Below, piece by piece: positions 48,164 to 55,673 of a stretch of 56,007 nucleotides of DNA (positions are counted from its first letter, which is position 1; every line of letters starts with the position of its first letter). Made by a program: the position numbers and the translations under genes. Under the pieces are notes generated by a model. That model was not told where the DNA came from. It saw only the letters and a list, made by a program, of their open reading frames with translations, and did no database searches. Source of the DNA: a virus. The stretch spans positions 1 to 56,007 of IMG/VR virus record IMGVR_UViG_3300001352_000012. One strand, given 5' to 3'.

Positions 48164-50025
48164 GTAACACAGTAACGATTTTTAACGGGGCGAAAGAAAC
48201 CCTTGAAGCACATTACATTACAGTAAATCAAGCATTAAAAAGAATTAAAAATGGAAAAAGTAAAGAAGCAGTTGAAGAGATACGAAAGAGGTATGCCGAG
48301 AAAGAGAAATATGATCACCTTAAGATTGCATTACCTTCTGTTATCTATGCAGGAGTGGCTGACAAAGTTGGTAAAGATTCTCACGCAAGGGATACATTAA
48401 GGAACGATGAGTGTATAACTAAGCACTCAGGATTTTTCGTTCTTGATTTTGATGAGGGGGATACAGAAGTCCTTAAGCAAAGGTTACAAAAGGATACTTA
48501 TATCTATGCTGTTTGGGCGGGGGTTACTAAGGGGTGTAAGGCTCTTGTTAAATGCCCCCCGAATATTGTTAATCACCCTCTATACTACAATGCTTTTCTG
48601 TCTCGTTACCCCGAGTTAGACACTACATCTAAGAACATAGGCAGACTATGCTTTGAGAGTTATGACTCTGACTTATGGGTGAATGAGAAGAGTCTTGTGT
48701 GGGATAAGACCTTAACAGATGAAGAATATCAAAAACAAAAACAAAACCTAAAGGATAGAAAAAAGAAGAGGTTAATGGACATCTCAGCCTCTATGATAAG
48801 GGGGTCTAGGGATGGAGAGAAGCATGAGACACTACTAAGAGCCTCAACACTATTAGGTGGGGGTATAAAGCCAAAAACAGTATCAAGGGAAGAGGCAACA
48901 GAACATTTAGAAACAGAGATTAAAAAGAAACACCCAAAGGATTTTAAGCAAGCACAGAAAACAATTCAAGACGGCTTGACCTATGGTATGAACGCCCCAC
49001 TACATGAGATAAAGGAAATAGAAAAGTCCCTTGACTTTACGAGAAGGAGTGATGGAAGCTATGACTTCCTCGCTAGTGATGAGGAGATGGATGACTATGA
49101 AACTGCTGTTATAAATGGCTCGCTTGAAATGGGAATGATAACAGGTATGCCTAAGTTAGATGAACATTGGATGTTTAAAAAGAATACCCTTGTTTGGTTA
49201 GCCGCTAGAGATAACGTTGGGAAGTCCTTTGTGTTTTGGTACTTCTCCGTACTTGCAGCTATGCAGCATGATTGGAAAGTGTTGATGTATGCAAAGGAAA
49301 ACCGAGATGGTAGCGTAAGAAAGAAGATCAAGGAGTTTTATATTGGTAAGAGTATCAAATTGTTTAATGATACCGACCATAAGTTAGCAAAAGATTTTAT
49401 ACAAAACAACTTTAAGTTCTTTACAGCTAAGAGGATGCACACAGCAGAAGATTGGCTAATGAAGTGTGAGATAGTATATGATGAGGGGTTTGAGTATGAT
49501 GTAGTAATAGGAGACCCTTATAACGCCTTTGATCTGCCAATAGGTGAGAATCAGTACACAGTTAACTTACGCTCTTTAAATCAACTACAGACGTTTAAGG
49601 AGAACTACTCTGCTGTATGGATTACCGACCACATAACAAGTACCGCAGCAAGGGGTAGAAATAGTGATGGGGGTATGGAAGTTCCAACTAAGCATGACGT
49701 AGAGTTCGGACAGATGAAACCTAACAAGGCAGATGATTTTATTATAGCCCACAGAAACTTAAAGGGAGATGGTAACAAGTACGTTACAGAGATTCATGTA
49801 GACAAGATCAAAGAGGTAGAGACAGGGGGATGCCCAACACCAAAGGATGAGCCTGTAATGCTGCTAGCAAACAAAGACCTGTGTAGTTTTAGCTGTAATG
49901 GAGTAGACCCGATTAAAGAGTATTGGAAGCGTAAGGGTATGTACAATCCACCACAAGAAACAGAGCAACCTAAGTCAAGACTTGTGACTCAAGGGTGGAA
50001 CACCCCCCAAAACGCACCATTCTAA
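48160..50025 (+). CDS. Primase-helicase: VirE-N-like domain plus DnaB/RecA-type ATPase
   Basis: The product is 621 aa. Residues about 1-185 resemble the VirE N-terminal/BT4734-like domain (GFFVLDFDEGD at 91-101, AVWAGVTKGCKALVKC), which has a primase-like fold. A linker with helical repeats follows (about 185-310). The ATPase has LAARDNVGKS (347-356; Ala in place of the first Gly as in DnaB), VVIGDPYNAFDLP (Walker B) and AVWITDHITS. It probably unwinds DNA and primes lagging-strand synthesis. A C-terminal Pro/Thr tail may be disordered. It precedes the SSB and polymerase genes. Confidence 0.8.
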   Translation: MSNTVTIFNGAKETLEAHYITVNQALKRIKNGKSKEAVEEIRKRYAEKEKYDHLKIALPSVIYAGVADKVGKDSHARDTLRNDECITKHSGFFVLDFDEGDTEVLKQRLQKDTYIYAVWAGVTKGCKALVKCPPNIVNHPLYYNAFLSRYPELDTTSKNIGRLCFESYDSDLWVNEKSLVWDKTLTDEEYQKQKQNLKDRKKKRLMDISASMIRGSRDGEKHETLLRASTLLGGGIKPKTVSREEATEHLETEIKKKHPKDFKQAQKTIQDGLTYGMNAPLHEIKEIEKSLDFTRRSDGSYDFLASDEEMDDYETAVINGSLEMGMITGMPKLDEHWMFKKNTLVWLAARDNVGKSFVFWYFSVLAAMQHDWKVLMYAKENRDGSVRKKIKEFYIGKSIKLFNDTDHKLAKDFIQNNFKFFTAKRMHTAEDWLMKCEIVYDEGFEYDVVIGDPYNAFDLPIGENQYTVNLRSLNQLQTFKENYSAVWITDHITSTAARGRNSDGGMEVPTKHDVEFGQMKPNKADDFIIAHRNLKGDGNKYVTEIHVDKIKEVETGGCPTPKDEPVMLLANKDLCSFSCNGVDPIKEYWKRKGMYNPPQETEQPKSRLVTQGWNTPQNAPF

Positions 50026-50053
50026 TCCTTAACATTAACATAACATGAAAGGC

Positions 50054-50084
50054 TTGTTCACTCTATCCTTTCTTTGTATGTTTG
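50054..50084 (+). promoter_or_regulatory. Promoter TTG-N20-TATGTTTG for the SSB-polymerase unit
   Basis: TTG (50054-50056), a 20-base spacer and TATGTTTG (50077-50084) lie between the primase-helicase stop and ATG 50108. This is among the best consensus matches and would drive the genes at 50108, 50600 and 50826. Confidence 0.75.
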
Positions 50085-50107
50085 CTGGATAAATAAAAAT
50101 TAAACCG

Positions 50108-50593
50108 ATGAAAAAGAAAGTATTTAAGAGATTAGAAAAGATTACATCAGGAGTTAACATAAGATTAGCTTTAAAGGATAAGGAGTTAAACGATGCCTTA
50201 GAGCAGACAGTAGTAAAAGTGTACGAGAAGAAAAGGTTAGAGTTATTAGGGGGGGAAGAGCCTCAAAGAACTGTTAAGGATATGTACCGATTGTATATGC
50301 TACCCGTAATAGATGTGTTAGATTATTTAAAATATATAGGGTACTTAGATGAAAAGGCACATTATTACAGCTTATCATCCTCACACTTAATATTTGTGTA
50401 TTGGGTGGAAATATGTAAAGACCCAACCTTGGGGAGTATGATAAACTTACCAAATACCATACTAGAATGTTTTGAGTATTGGGAAGAGCTTTTTCCAAAA
50501 GAGGAGTTACCAAATCATAACAACGCACTATCGCAAGAGGATTTTATAGAGAATATACACTTTGCATCAGATGTCTACAATAACTATAACTAA
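50108..50593 (+). CDS. 161-aa hypothetical protein in the replication module
   Basis: It begins MKKKVFKRLEKITSGVNIRL and is helical and aromatic-rich (VKDMYRLYMLPVIDVLDYLK, LIFVYWVEICKDPTLGSM), with an acidic end. It has no membrane segment. Its place between the primase-helicase and SSB suggests a replication accessory, such as a helicase loader, but no AAA+ motif is present. No family is recognised. Confidence 0.6.
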   Translation: MKKKVFKRLEKITSGVNIRLALKDKELNDALEQTVVKVYEKKRLELLGGEEPQRTVKDMYRLYMLPVIDVLDYLKYIGYLDEKAHYYSLSSSHLIFVYWVEICKDPTLGSMINLPNTILECFEYWEELFPKEELPNHNNALSQEDFIENIHFASDVYNNYN

Positions 50594-50599
50594 ATTAAA

Positions 50600-50809
50600 A
50601 TGAATGAAGAACTAGACAACAACGAAGACTGGGATTTTGAGTTCCTAGAGGACGGAGAAGCTACTATGATGGGACTGCTGCTTACAATAGCAGACCAACT
50701 AGGAGTAAAAGTAAATGTAATAGGGGATCACCTTATCTACGGAGAAGATGCAGATGAGGCAGATATTGAAATTATTACTACATTAGCAGACAGATTAAAA
50801 ATTAAATAA
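50600..50809 (+). CDS. 69-aa acidic hypothetical protein
   Basis: It begins MNEELDNNEDWDFEFLEDGE, is extremely acidic, and ends in a helix/strand pair (LLLTIADQLGVKVNVIGDH, DIEIITTLADRLKIK). It lies 6 bases after the 161-aa gene and 16 bases before the SSB gene, so it is part of the same unit. A DNA-mimic or SSB partner role is possible but speculative. Confidence 0.6.
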   Translation: MNEELDNNEDWDFEFLEDGEATMMGLLLTIADQLGVKVNVIGDHLIYGEDADEADIEIITTLADRLKIK

Positions 50810-50825
50810 TTAAATTAAGTAAATT

Positions 50826-51554
50826 ATGAGTATTTCAAGCGATGACAAACAAAAGAACCCTTCTACTAAATTTGTAGAGTGGAGTGGGGGTGATGGTAAG
50901 TTTTACTATTACGACAAAGAAAAGAAGGAAAAGGTAGATATGCCTACGAAGTTTCAAATAGTAGGACTAGATGAACTAGCGACCATTAAAGGTTACGATG
51001 AGAAGGCTTCATCAGGTGTATACAGTAATGAGGTGAAGAATACCACCCAAGAAATCTTAATAGTAAAGAACTTTAAGGGGGACTTATTAGCTAAAGGACT
51101 ATATCAATCCATTAAAGGTGACCTAAGTGGGGGTAAGTATACTAAAAGTATATACGCAGCACTTGTTAAAAAGGGTGGCGCAGTAGAACTTATAAACCTT
51201 TCTATTAAAGGTTCAGCACTTAGTCCTTGGATTGATGCTAAGATTAATATTAGTGGTGGGTTTGTAATTACTTGTGGTATTAATCCCGAAGAGAAGAAGA
51301 AAGGGAGGACAGTTTACTTTGAGCCTAGCTTTGAAGCAAAGCCTCTACCCGAAGGAGAGATTAGAGATACAGTAGTACAACTTGATGCGGAGGTTCTTCA
51401 ACCTTACCTTAAGCAGTATTTTTCTACACCTGCTCAAGAGGAGAATGATGCTTGGGATAACTCTAAGCAAGAGAGGACAGAAGCACCTGAGCCTGTAATA
51501 GCTGCACCTATAAGTGTAGAGGATGATGAAGAATCAGATGACCTACCCTTCTGA
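50826..51554 (+). CDS. Single-stranded DNA-binding protein
   Basis: The product is 242 aa. The core (about 15-190) is beta-rich: STKFVEWSGGDGKFYYYDKE, TKFQIVGLDELATIKGYDE, SGVYSNEVKNTTQEILIVK, matching the OB-fold SSB type seen in crAss-like phages. The C-terminal tail is disordered and acidic and ends DDEESDDLPF, the classic SSB tip that docks replication proteins. It coats ssDNA and recruits helicase and polymerase partners. A terminator follows directly. Confidence 0.82.
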   Translation: MSISSDDKQKNPSTKFVEWSGGDGKFYYYDKEKKEKVDMPTKFQIVGLDELATIKGYDEKASSGVYSNEVKNTTQEILIVKNFKGDLLAKGLYQSIKGDLSGGKYTKSIYAALVKKGGAVELINLSIKGSALSPWIDAKINISGGFVITCGINPEEKKKGRTVYFEPSFEAKPLPEGEIRDTVVQLDAEVLQPYLKQYFSTPAQEENDAWDNSKQERTEAPEPVIAAPISVEDDEESDDLPF

Positions 51555-51577
51555 TAATCAGTAAGTTATAACCTAAT

Positions 51578-51640
51578 AAACCCCCGCTAAATCTTAGAAT
51601 AAATCTCTTGGAAGAGGCTACTTTTTGGCGGGGGTTTTTA
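51578..51640 (+). terminator. Intrinsic terminator after SSB, built from CCCCCGC/GCGGGGG
   Basis: AAACCCCCGC (51578-51587) pairs with GCGGGGGTTT (51628-51637) across a 40-base loop that holds a small CTCT/AGAG hairpin, and the T run extends to 51639. It separates the SSB unit from the HTH-sigma-polymerase unit. Confidence 0.75.
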
Positions 51641-51654
51641 AAAGCAAACAAACT

Positions 51655-51807
51655 ATGCTATCAGAAAGAACAAAAATAGCTATTAAGTTTTGGGGAGGGA
51701 TTCCCCCACGAAAGATAGCAAAGCAACTAAACAGAAGTGAGAGTTGGGTATCCACTCAGACAGATATAATAATGGCTACAAGACCTAGATATGATAACAG
51801 AGGATGA
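51655..51807 (+). CDS. 50-aa helix-turn-helix protein
   Basis: The start is ATG 51655 (MLSERTKIAIKFWGGIPPRK), preceded by AAACAAACT; an upstream TTG at 51625 lies inside the terminator. Residues about 15-38 (IPPRKIAKQLNRSESWVSTQ) form a clear HTH of the sigma region 4 / resolvase type. It overlaps the sigma-like gene by 17 bases. It may be an antagonist or partner of that protein, or a small repressor. Confidence 0.65.
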   Translation: MLSERTKIAIKFWGGIPPRKIAKQLNRSESWVSTQTDIIMATRPRYDNRG

Positions 51808-52282
51808 TTATGAAATATTTGTTAGGTACGCTAAGAGTTTACTGTTTAAAGACTCACAAGTAGCCCCCCAAGATATAGTACACAATGTAATCCTAAAGGG
51901 TATCCAAGAGAACCACTCAATAAGGTATATGATGTACAACATAAGAATGTCTGTTCTTGGTAAGGATAGGGGGAAAAGAGTAACAACAGATGTTATGCCC
52001 CCACAAACAGTAGAACCATCAGCCCATAAAGAGATAGAGGTAAAGGAGTTTATGACAGCCTTAGATAACATAATGATTTATAAGCGTGGGGGTAACGGAG
52101 GTAGAAGCAAGACAGTAGACATAAACAAGACACATAAGGCTAAGACGATAGTAAGAATGTCTTACGAGGGGTATTCTCAAAAAGAGATTAGTAAGGTTGT
52201 GGATATGGATAGTGTAGCTATCAGCAACCTTAGACTTAAGGTGATGAAAAGAATTAAACAACAATTAGAGATAAAAGGATGA
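51791..52282 (+). CDS. Sigma-factor-like protein (ECF-type architecture)
   Basis: The product is 163 aa. Residues about 5-40 (DDYEIFVRYAKSLLFKDSQV, QDIVHNVILKGI) resemble sigma region 2, with the alternating acidic and aromatic helices seen in ECF sigmas. Residues about 115-160 (AKTIVRMSYEGYSQKEISKV then MDSVAISNLRLKVMKRIKQQ) form a region 4-like HTH. The short length matches ECF sigmas or RNA-polymerase appropriating factors. It would redirect host RNA polymerase to phage genes. It starts inside the HTH gene and overlaps the polymerase start by four bases. Confidence 0.6.
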   Translation: MITEDDYEIFVRYAKSLLFKDSQVAPQDIVHNVILKGIQENHSIRYMMYNIRMSVLGKDRGKRVTTDVMPPQTVEPSAHKEIEVKEFMTALDNIMIYKRGGNGGRSKTVDINKTHKAKTIVRMSYEGYSQKEISKVVDMDSVAISNLRLKVMKRIKQQLEIKG

Positions 52283-54135
52283 TTTACATACCCTGTGACA
52301 TAGAAGCAGATAACTTATTATCATATGTAACTAAGATACATTGCCTATCTATGAATTGGGGTGGGGAGATAAAGACTACCTTCTCTTATGATGATATGCG
52401 TAAGCTAGTAGCCCGTAAGGACATTACTCTTGTCGGACATAACTTTGTTTGCTATGATGTACCTGTACTAGAGAGGCTGTTAGGCGTAAAGGTTGAGTGC
52501 GGGGTGATTGATACCCTTGCTCTGTCTTGGTATTTGTACCCCTCTCGAAGTTCACATGGATTAGCGGGGTGGGGAGAAGAGTTTGGAGTACCAAAGCCTG
52601 AGATAGATGATTGGAAAAACCTAACTCCCCAACAATATCAACATCGTTGTGAGGAGGATGTTAAGATTCAGACACTACTATGGGAGAAAATGCAACAAGA
52701 CCTGACAGACTTATACGACAATAACGAGGCTCTTATCTCATCCCTAATGCGTTATCTTTCCTTTAAGATGTACACAGTAAGGTTACAGGAACAAAACCCC
52801 TTCACGCTAGATGTAGAGACTACAGAAAAGAACCTAGCATATCTTGAGGGGCTAAAAGAAGATAAGACTGACGCTTTAAAGAGAGTAATGCCTACTGTTG
52901 GTGTTGTATCTAAGCGAGTGCCACCTAAGACCCCACACAAAAAAGACGGTGGTCTGTCAGCACAAGGGGAGAAGTGGAAGAAGCTAACAGAAGAAAGGGG
53001 ATTAGTTTTTGAACACAGCGAACCTATTGAAGTAATTAATAACTACGATGAGCCAAACCCTAACTCCCCTGCTCAAATAAAAGATTGGCTATTCTCTATC
53101 GGGTGGAAGCCTGAGAACTTTAATGAGGGAGTAAACGGAAAGATACCTACCTACTACCTTGCTGACAAGTCTCTCTGTCCTTCTGTTCTTAAACTAGGGG
53201 ATGATGTAAAGAGTCTTGATGACCTTGGTGTACTTAAGCATAGGATAGGGCTTCTAAAGGGGTTCTTAAGAGATCAGCAGGGAGGGTATATCTCTTGTGG
53301 TATTCATGGGTTAGCCTCTACTCTTCGTACTCGCCATTCTAGGTTAGTTAATATGCCTAAGCCATCTGTTCCTTATGGGGAGTTGATTCGAGGGGTGTTG
53401 ACTTGTGATGAAGGCTATGAGTTAGTAGACTCTGACCTTGCTTCCCTAGAGAATATGATTAAGTTAGACCTTATCTACCCCCTTAACCCCGATAAAGTAA
53501 AGGCACAACTAACAGAAGATTTCGACAGCCATCTTGAGATATGTGTATTGGCGGGGCTTATGACTCAAGACGATGTAGACTTTTATAAGGAGAAGAAAAA
53601 GAATAAGGATGTAGGCAGTGATAGGTTTCACGACCTAGACAAGAAAAGGCATCAAGGGAAGACAGTAAACTACTCTGCACAATATGGCGTGGGAAAGAAG
53701 AAGCTGTCCGAGACATTAGATATACGTCAGTCAGAGGCTAAGAAATTACTTGACGCTTATTGGGTAGCTAATAAGGAAGCTAAGACTGTAGCAAGTAGAT
53801 TTGAAACTAAGCAGTGTCTTGGTAAGACTTGGGTAAAGAATCCCTACAATAAGTTTTGGTATGAGTTAAGGAGTGAGAAGGATAGACTCTCTGCTGTCAT
53901 ACAATCTACTGGGGATTTTATTACTCATCTATGGGCTAAGAATGTAACAGATGTAAGTGGTTGCGTGTCATTAATCTACCATGACGAATTAGCAATGATA
54001 GTAAAGAAAGGATACCGAAAGGGGATAGAGAAGATGCTGCGTGACGGAATAGAAAAAGTAAATAAACAATTAAAACTTCACATACCTATGGACATTTCCA
54101 TTAACTTTGGTGAAAAGTTTAGTGAAATACACTAA
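52279..54135 (+). CDS. Family A DNA polymerase with 3'-5' exonuclease (T7-like)
   Basis: The product is 618 aa. Exo I is CDIEAD (D7, E9), Exo II is HNFVCYD (D60) and Exo III is HRCEEDVKI (D127). Motif A is VDSDLASLE with catalytic D386, motif B is RHQGKTVNYSAQYG (K461, Y465, Y469) and motif C is YHDE (H568-E570). Tyr465 corresponds to E. coli Phe762 and T7 Tyr526. It replicates the phage genome with the primase-helicase and SSB encoded just upstream. It is shorter than T7 Pol (704 aa), and no thioredoxin-binding loop was recognised. The ATG overlaps the sigma-like gene stop (ATGA). Confidence 0.93.
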   Translation: MIYIPCDIEADNLLSYVTKIHCLSMNWGGEIKTTFSYDDMRKLVARKDITLVGHNFVCYDVPVLERLLGVKVECGVIDTLALSWYLYPSRSSHGLAGWGEEFGVPKPEIDDWKNLTPQQYQHRCEEDVKIQTLLWEKMQQDLTDLYDNNEALISSLMRYLSFKMYTVRLQEQNPFTLDVETTEKNLAYLEGLKEDKTDALKRVMPTVGVVSKRVPPKTPHKKDGGLSAQGEKWKKLTEERGLVFEHSEPIEVINNYDEPNPNSPAQIKDWLFSIGWKPENFNEGVNGKIPTYYLADKSLCPSVLKLGDDVKSLDDLGVLKHRIGLLKGFLRDQQGGYISCGIHGLASTLRTRHSRLVNMPKPSVPYGELIRGVLTCDEGYELVDSDLASLENMIKLDLIYPLNPDKVKAQLTEDFDSHLEICVLAGLMTQDDVDFYKEKKKNKDVGSDRFHDLDKKRHQGKTVNYSAQYGVGKKKLSETLDIRQSEAKKLLDAYWVANKEAKTVASRFETKQCLGKTWVKNPYNKFWYELRSEKDRLSAVIQSTGDFITHLWAKNVTDVSGCVSLIYHDELAMIVKKGYRKGIEKMLRDGIEKVNKQLKLHIPMDISINFGEKFSEIH

Positions 54136-54157
54136 AAACGTGAAAAACAATTAAACC

Positions 54158-54475
54158 ATGAATAAAATATCAAACTTAATGCAAGTGGTCGAAGACCTAC
54201 TAAAGAAAGATGCTAGGTGCAGAGATGAAGACAAGCTACTCACAGCTTTGCTTTGGTACGATGTAGTACAAAAGAAGGGTCTCGTATTTAACAGTATGAC
54301 AGCTAAAGATTTATTAGACCTTTATATTAGTGGGGTATTACCTAACCATGATAGCATAACAAGGGCTAGGAGAAAGGTACAAGAGACCATGCCACACTTA
54401 CGAGGGGATAAGTATAATCTCAGACAAGGGCATCAAGAGGAAGTTAAAAAAGATTTAGGCTATGGAAGAGAGTAA
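54158..54475 (+). CDS. 105-aa conserved-type phage protein of unknown function
   Basis: It begins MNKISNLMQVVEDLLKKDAR and contains CRDEDKLLTALLWYDVVQ and HDSITRARRKVQETMPHLRG. The combination of 'tr..D..L....w' and 'SI.RarRkiQe' is common in small phage proteins with a DNA-binding-like helical fold, but no function is known to me. It follows the polymerase gene, suggesting a role in replication or packaging control. Confidence 0.65.
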   Translation: MNKISNLMQVVEDLLKKDARCRDEDKLLTALLWYDVVQKKGLVFNSMTAKDLLDLYISGVLPNHDSITRARRKVQETMPHLRGDKYNLRQGHQEEVKKDLGYGRE

Positions 54476-54508
54476 CAATTACCCCAAACAAATAAACAAG
54501 AGTAAATT

Positions 54509-54862
54509 ATGCTAACAGAAATTGAATTAATAACTGACGCACTAGGAGAAAGGGTAGACCCCTCAAGCCCTCTTGACGTATGGAGTAAACTAGAGAACTG
54601 TGTATCCCTTTTAGGTAACGCTGCAAGAATAGAATCAGAAGCACAGATGAACTACGCCTCAGAGCGTAATAGACTATTACTAGATGGTATTGTAAAGAAG
54701 AGTGACAGTACAGGACACATTGAATCTTATATGCCCTCAGTGGTAGAGCAGAAGTGTTTATGTGAGAACCTTCAACGTAACTTAAAGGAAGCTATTGAGG
54801 GATTAAGAACTATGCTGTCATACCTAAAGACAGAAGAGAATAACAGTAAAAATTATCAATGA
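54509..54862 (+). CDS. 117-aa hypothetical helical protein
   Basis: It begins MLTEIELITDALGERVDPSS, contains LDVWSKLENCVSLLGNAARI and LLLDGIVKKSDSTGHIESYM, and ends in a helical, Asn-rich tail (RTMLSYLKTEENNSKNYQ). It is soluble with no known motif. It overlaps the HNH nuclease start by four bases, so the two may act together. AATAAACAAGAG precedes the start. Confidence 0.6.
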   Translation: MLTEIELITDALGERVDPSSPLDVWSKLENCVSLLGNAARIESEAQMNYASERNRLLLDGIVKKSDSTGHIESYMPSVVEQKCLCENLQRNLKEAIEGLRTMLSYLKTEENNSKNYQ

Positions 54863-55296
54863 CCTTAAAATCTAAGAATAAAAAGTGTATCTCCTGCGGA
54901 AGAGAAGATCAACCCCACTTCTCTAAGAAACGTTGTAAGGCTTGCGCTCAAAAAGATTACGCAAAGAAAGCTCAACAGAAGCGGGAAGAGGGGTTCACTA
55001 TATCCTCTTCTCCACCCAAGAAAAAGACTAATAAGGATACCAAGTATAAACAGATTTATTTTGATTACTTTGGTTACACGGAGGGGGACTTCATTCCTTG
55101 TGAAATATGTGGAAAGGAAGCTGTTGATATACACCACATAGATGCAAGGGGTATGGGAGGAGACCCCACAAAATCAAAAGAAAATATAGAAAACCTCATG
55201 GCTCTTTGTAGAGAAGATCACGAAACATATGGGGATATAACAGAGTATAAGGGATTGTTAAAGTTAATCCACAAGAAAAAGTTAACTTTGCCTTAA
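54859..55296 (+). CDS. HNH endonuclease with N-terminal zinc ribbon (NinG-like)
   Basis: The product is 145 aa. The N-terminal zinc ribbon has KKCISCGREDQPHFSKKRCK and ACAQKDYAKK. A Lys-rich linker follows, then the HNH core EICGKEAVDIHHIDARGMGG, then ENLMALCREDHETYGD, which supplies the His-Asn-His metal site plus Cys ligands. The zinc ribbon plus nuclease order recalls lambda NinG/Rap, a recombination endonuclease. It could resolve branched DNA or act in packaging. A free-standing homing-type nuclease is less likely because it sits compactly in an operon. Confidence 0.78.
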   Translation: MTLKSKNKKCISCGREDQPHFSKKRCKACAQKDYAKKAQQKREEGFTISSSPPKKKTNKDTKYKQIYFDYFGYTEGDFIPCEICGKEAVDIHHIDARGMGGDPTKSKENIENLMALCREDHETYGDITEYKGLLKLIHKKKLTLP

Positions 55297-55318
55297 CATA
55301 CCGCATTAATAGTTTGTT

Positions 55319-55326
55319 TACTATTG
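55319..55326 (+). promoter_or_regulatory. TACTATTG promoter box, leaderless geometry
   Basis: TACTATTG-TATT-ATGAAAA, with the box ending four bases before ATG 55331. It mirrors the element at 40022-40034, and TTAACAT lies upstream at 55293. No TTG is seen at the normal spacing. Confidence 0.45.
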
Positions 55327-55330
55327 TATT

Positions 55331-55456
55331 ATGAAAACAAATAAAGAACAAGAATTAGAACGCTACGAGTACTTCTTTGAGAAAGAATCAGAGAGAGCTT
55401 GGAATGAATTAAGCGAGATACAGCAATTAGAATTAACTCAATACAGTACATCCTGA
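55331..55456 (+). CDS. 41-aa acidic hypothetical protein
   Basis: The frame from ATG 55331 begins MKTNKEQELERYEYFFEKES and is helical and acidic, ending LELTQYSTS. Its TGA shares one base with the next ATG (TGATG). A promoter-like box directly upstream suggests a leaderless transcript. No family is recognised. Confidence 0.58.
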   Translation: MKTNKEQELERYEYFFEKESERAWNELSEIQQLELTQYSTS

Positions 55457-55659
55457 TGCAAAAAATAACACCCAACAAAGAAGCTAACAGCGGATACCCC
55501 CCTATTATGAAAGAGGTATTTACAGAAACACAAGTAGATGAAGATACTTATGAGTATAATATAGCTACCTATAATGGTAAGAGTTGGATAAATAGAGAAG
55601 GTACTGTTATCTTCCCTGACTCTTGGGTTTATTGTGGGGGAGCTTTTGATGAATATTAA
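55456..55659 (+). CDS. 67-aa hypothetical protein
   Basis: It begins MQKITPNKEANSGYPPIMKE and is beta-type and aromatic (DEDTYEYNIATYNGKSWINR, FPDSWVYCGGAFDEY). It overlaps the 41-aa gene by one base, suggesting coupled translation. It has no membrane segment or known motif. Confidence 0.6.
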   Translation: MQKITPNKEANSGYPPIMKEVFTETQVDEDTYEYNIATYNGKSWINREGTVIFPDSWVYCGGAFDEY

Positions 55660-55673
55660 TAAATAAAGGGTAT

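Noticed and set aside
50045-50092. A 15-aa frame MKGLFTLSFLCMFAG resembling a mini lipoprotein signal
   Set aside because: It lies entirely over the TTG-N20-TATGTTTG promoter of the next unit, so the sequence is better explained as a promoter.
51625-51654. TTG-initiated extension of the 50-aa HTH protein
   Set aside because: The extension lies inside the right arm of the intrinsic terminator after the SSB gene.
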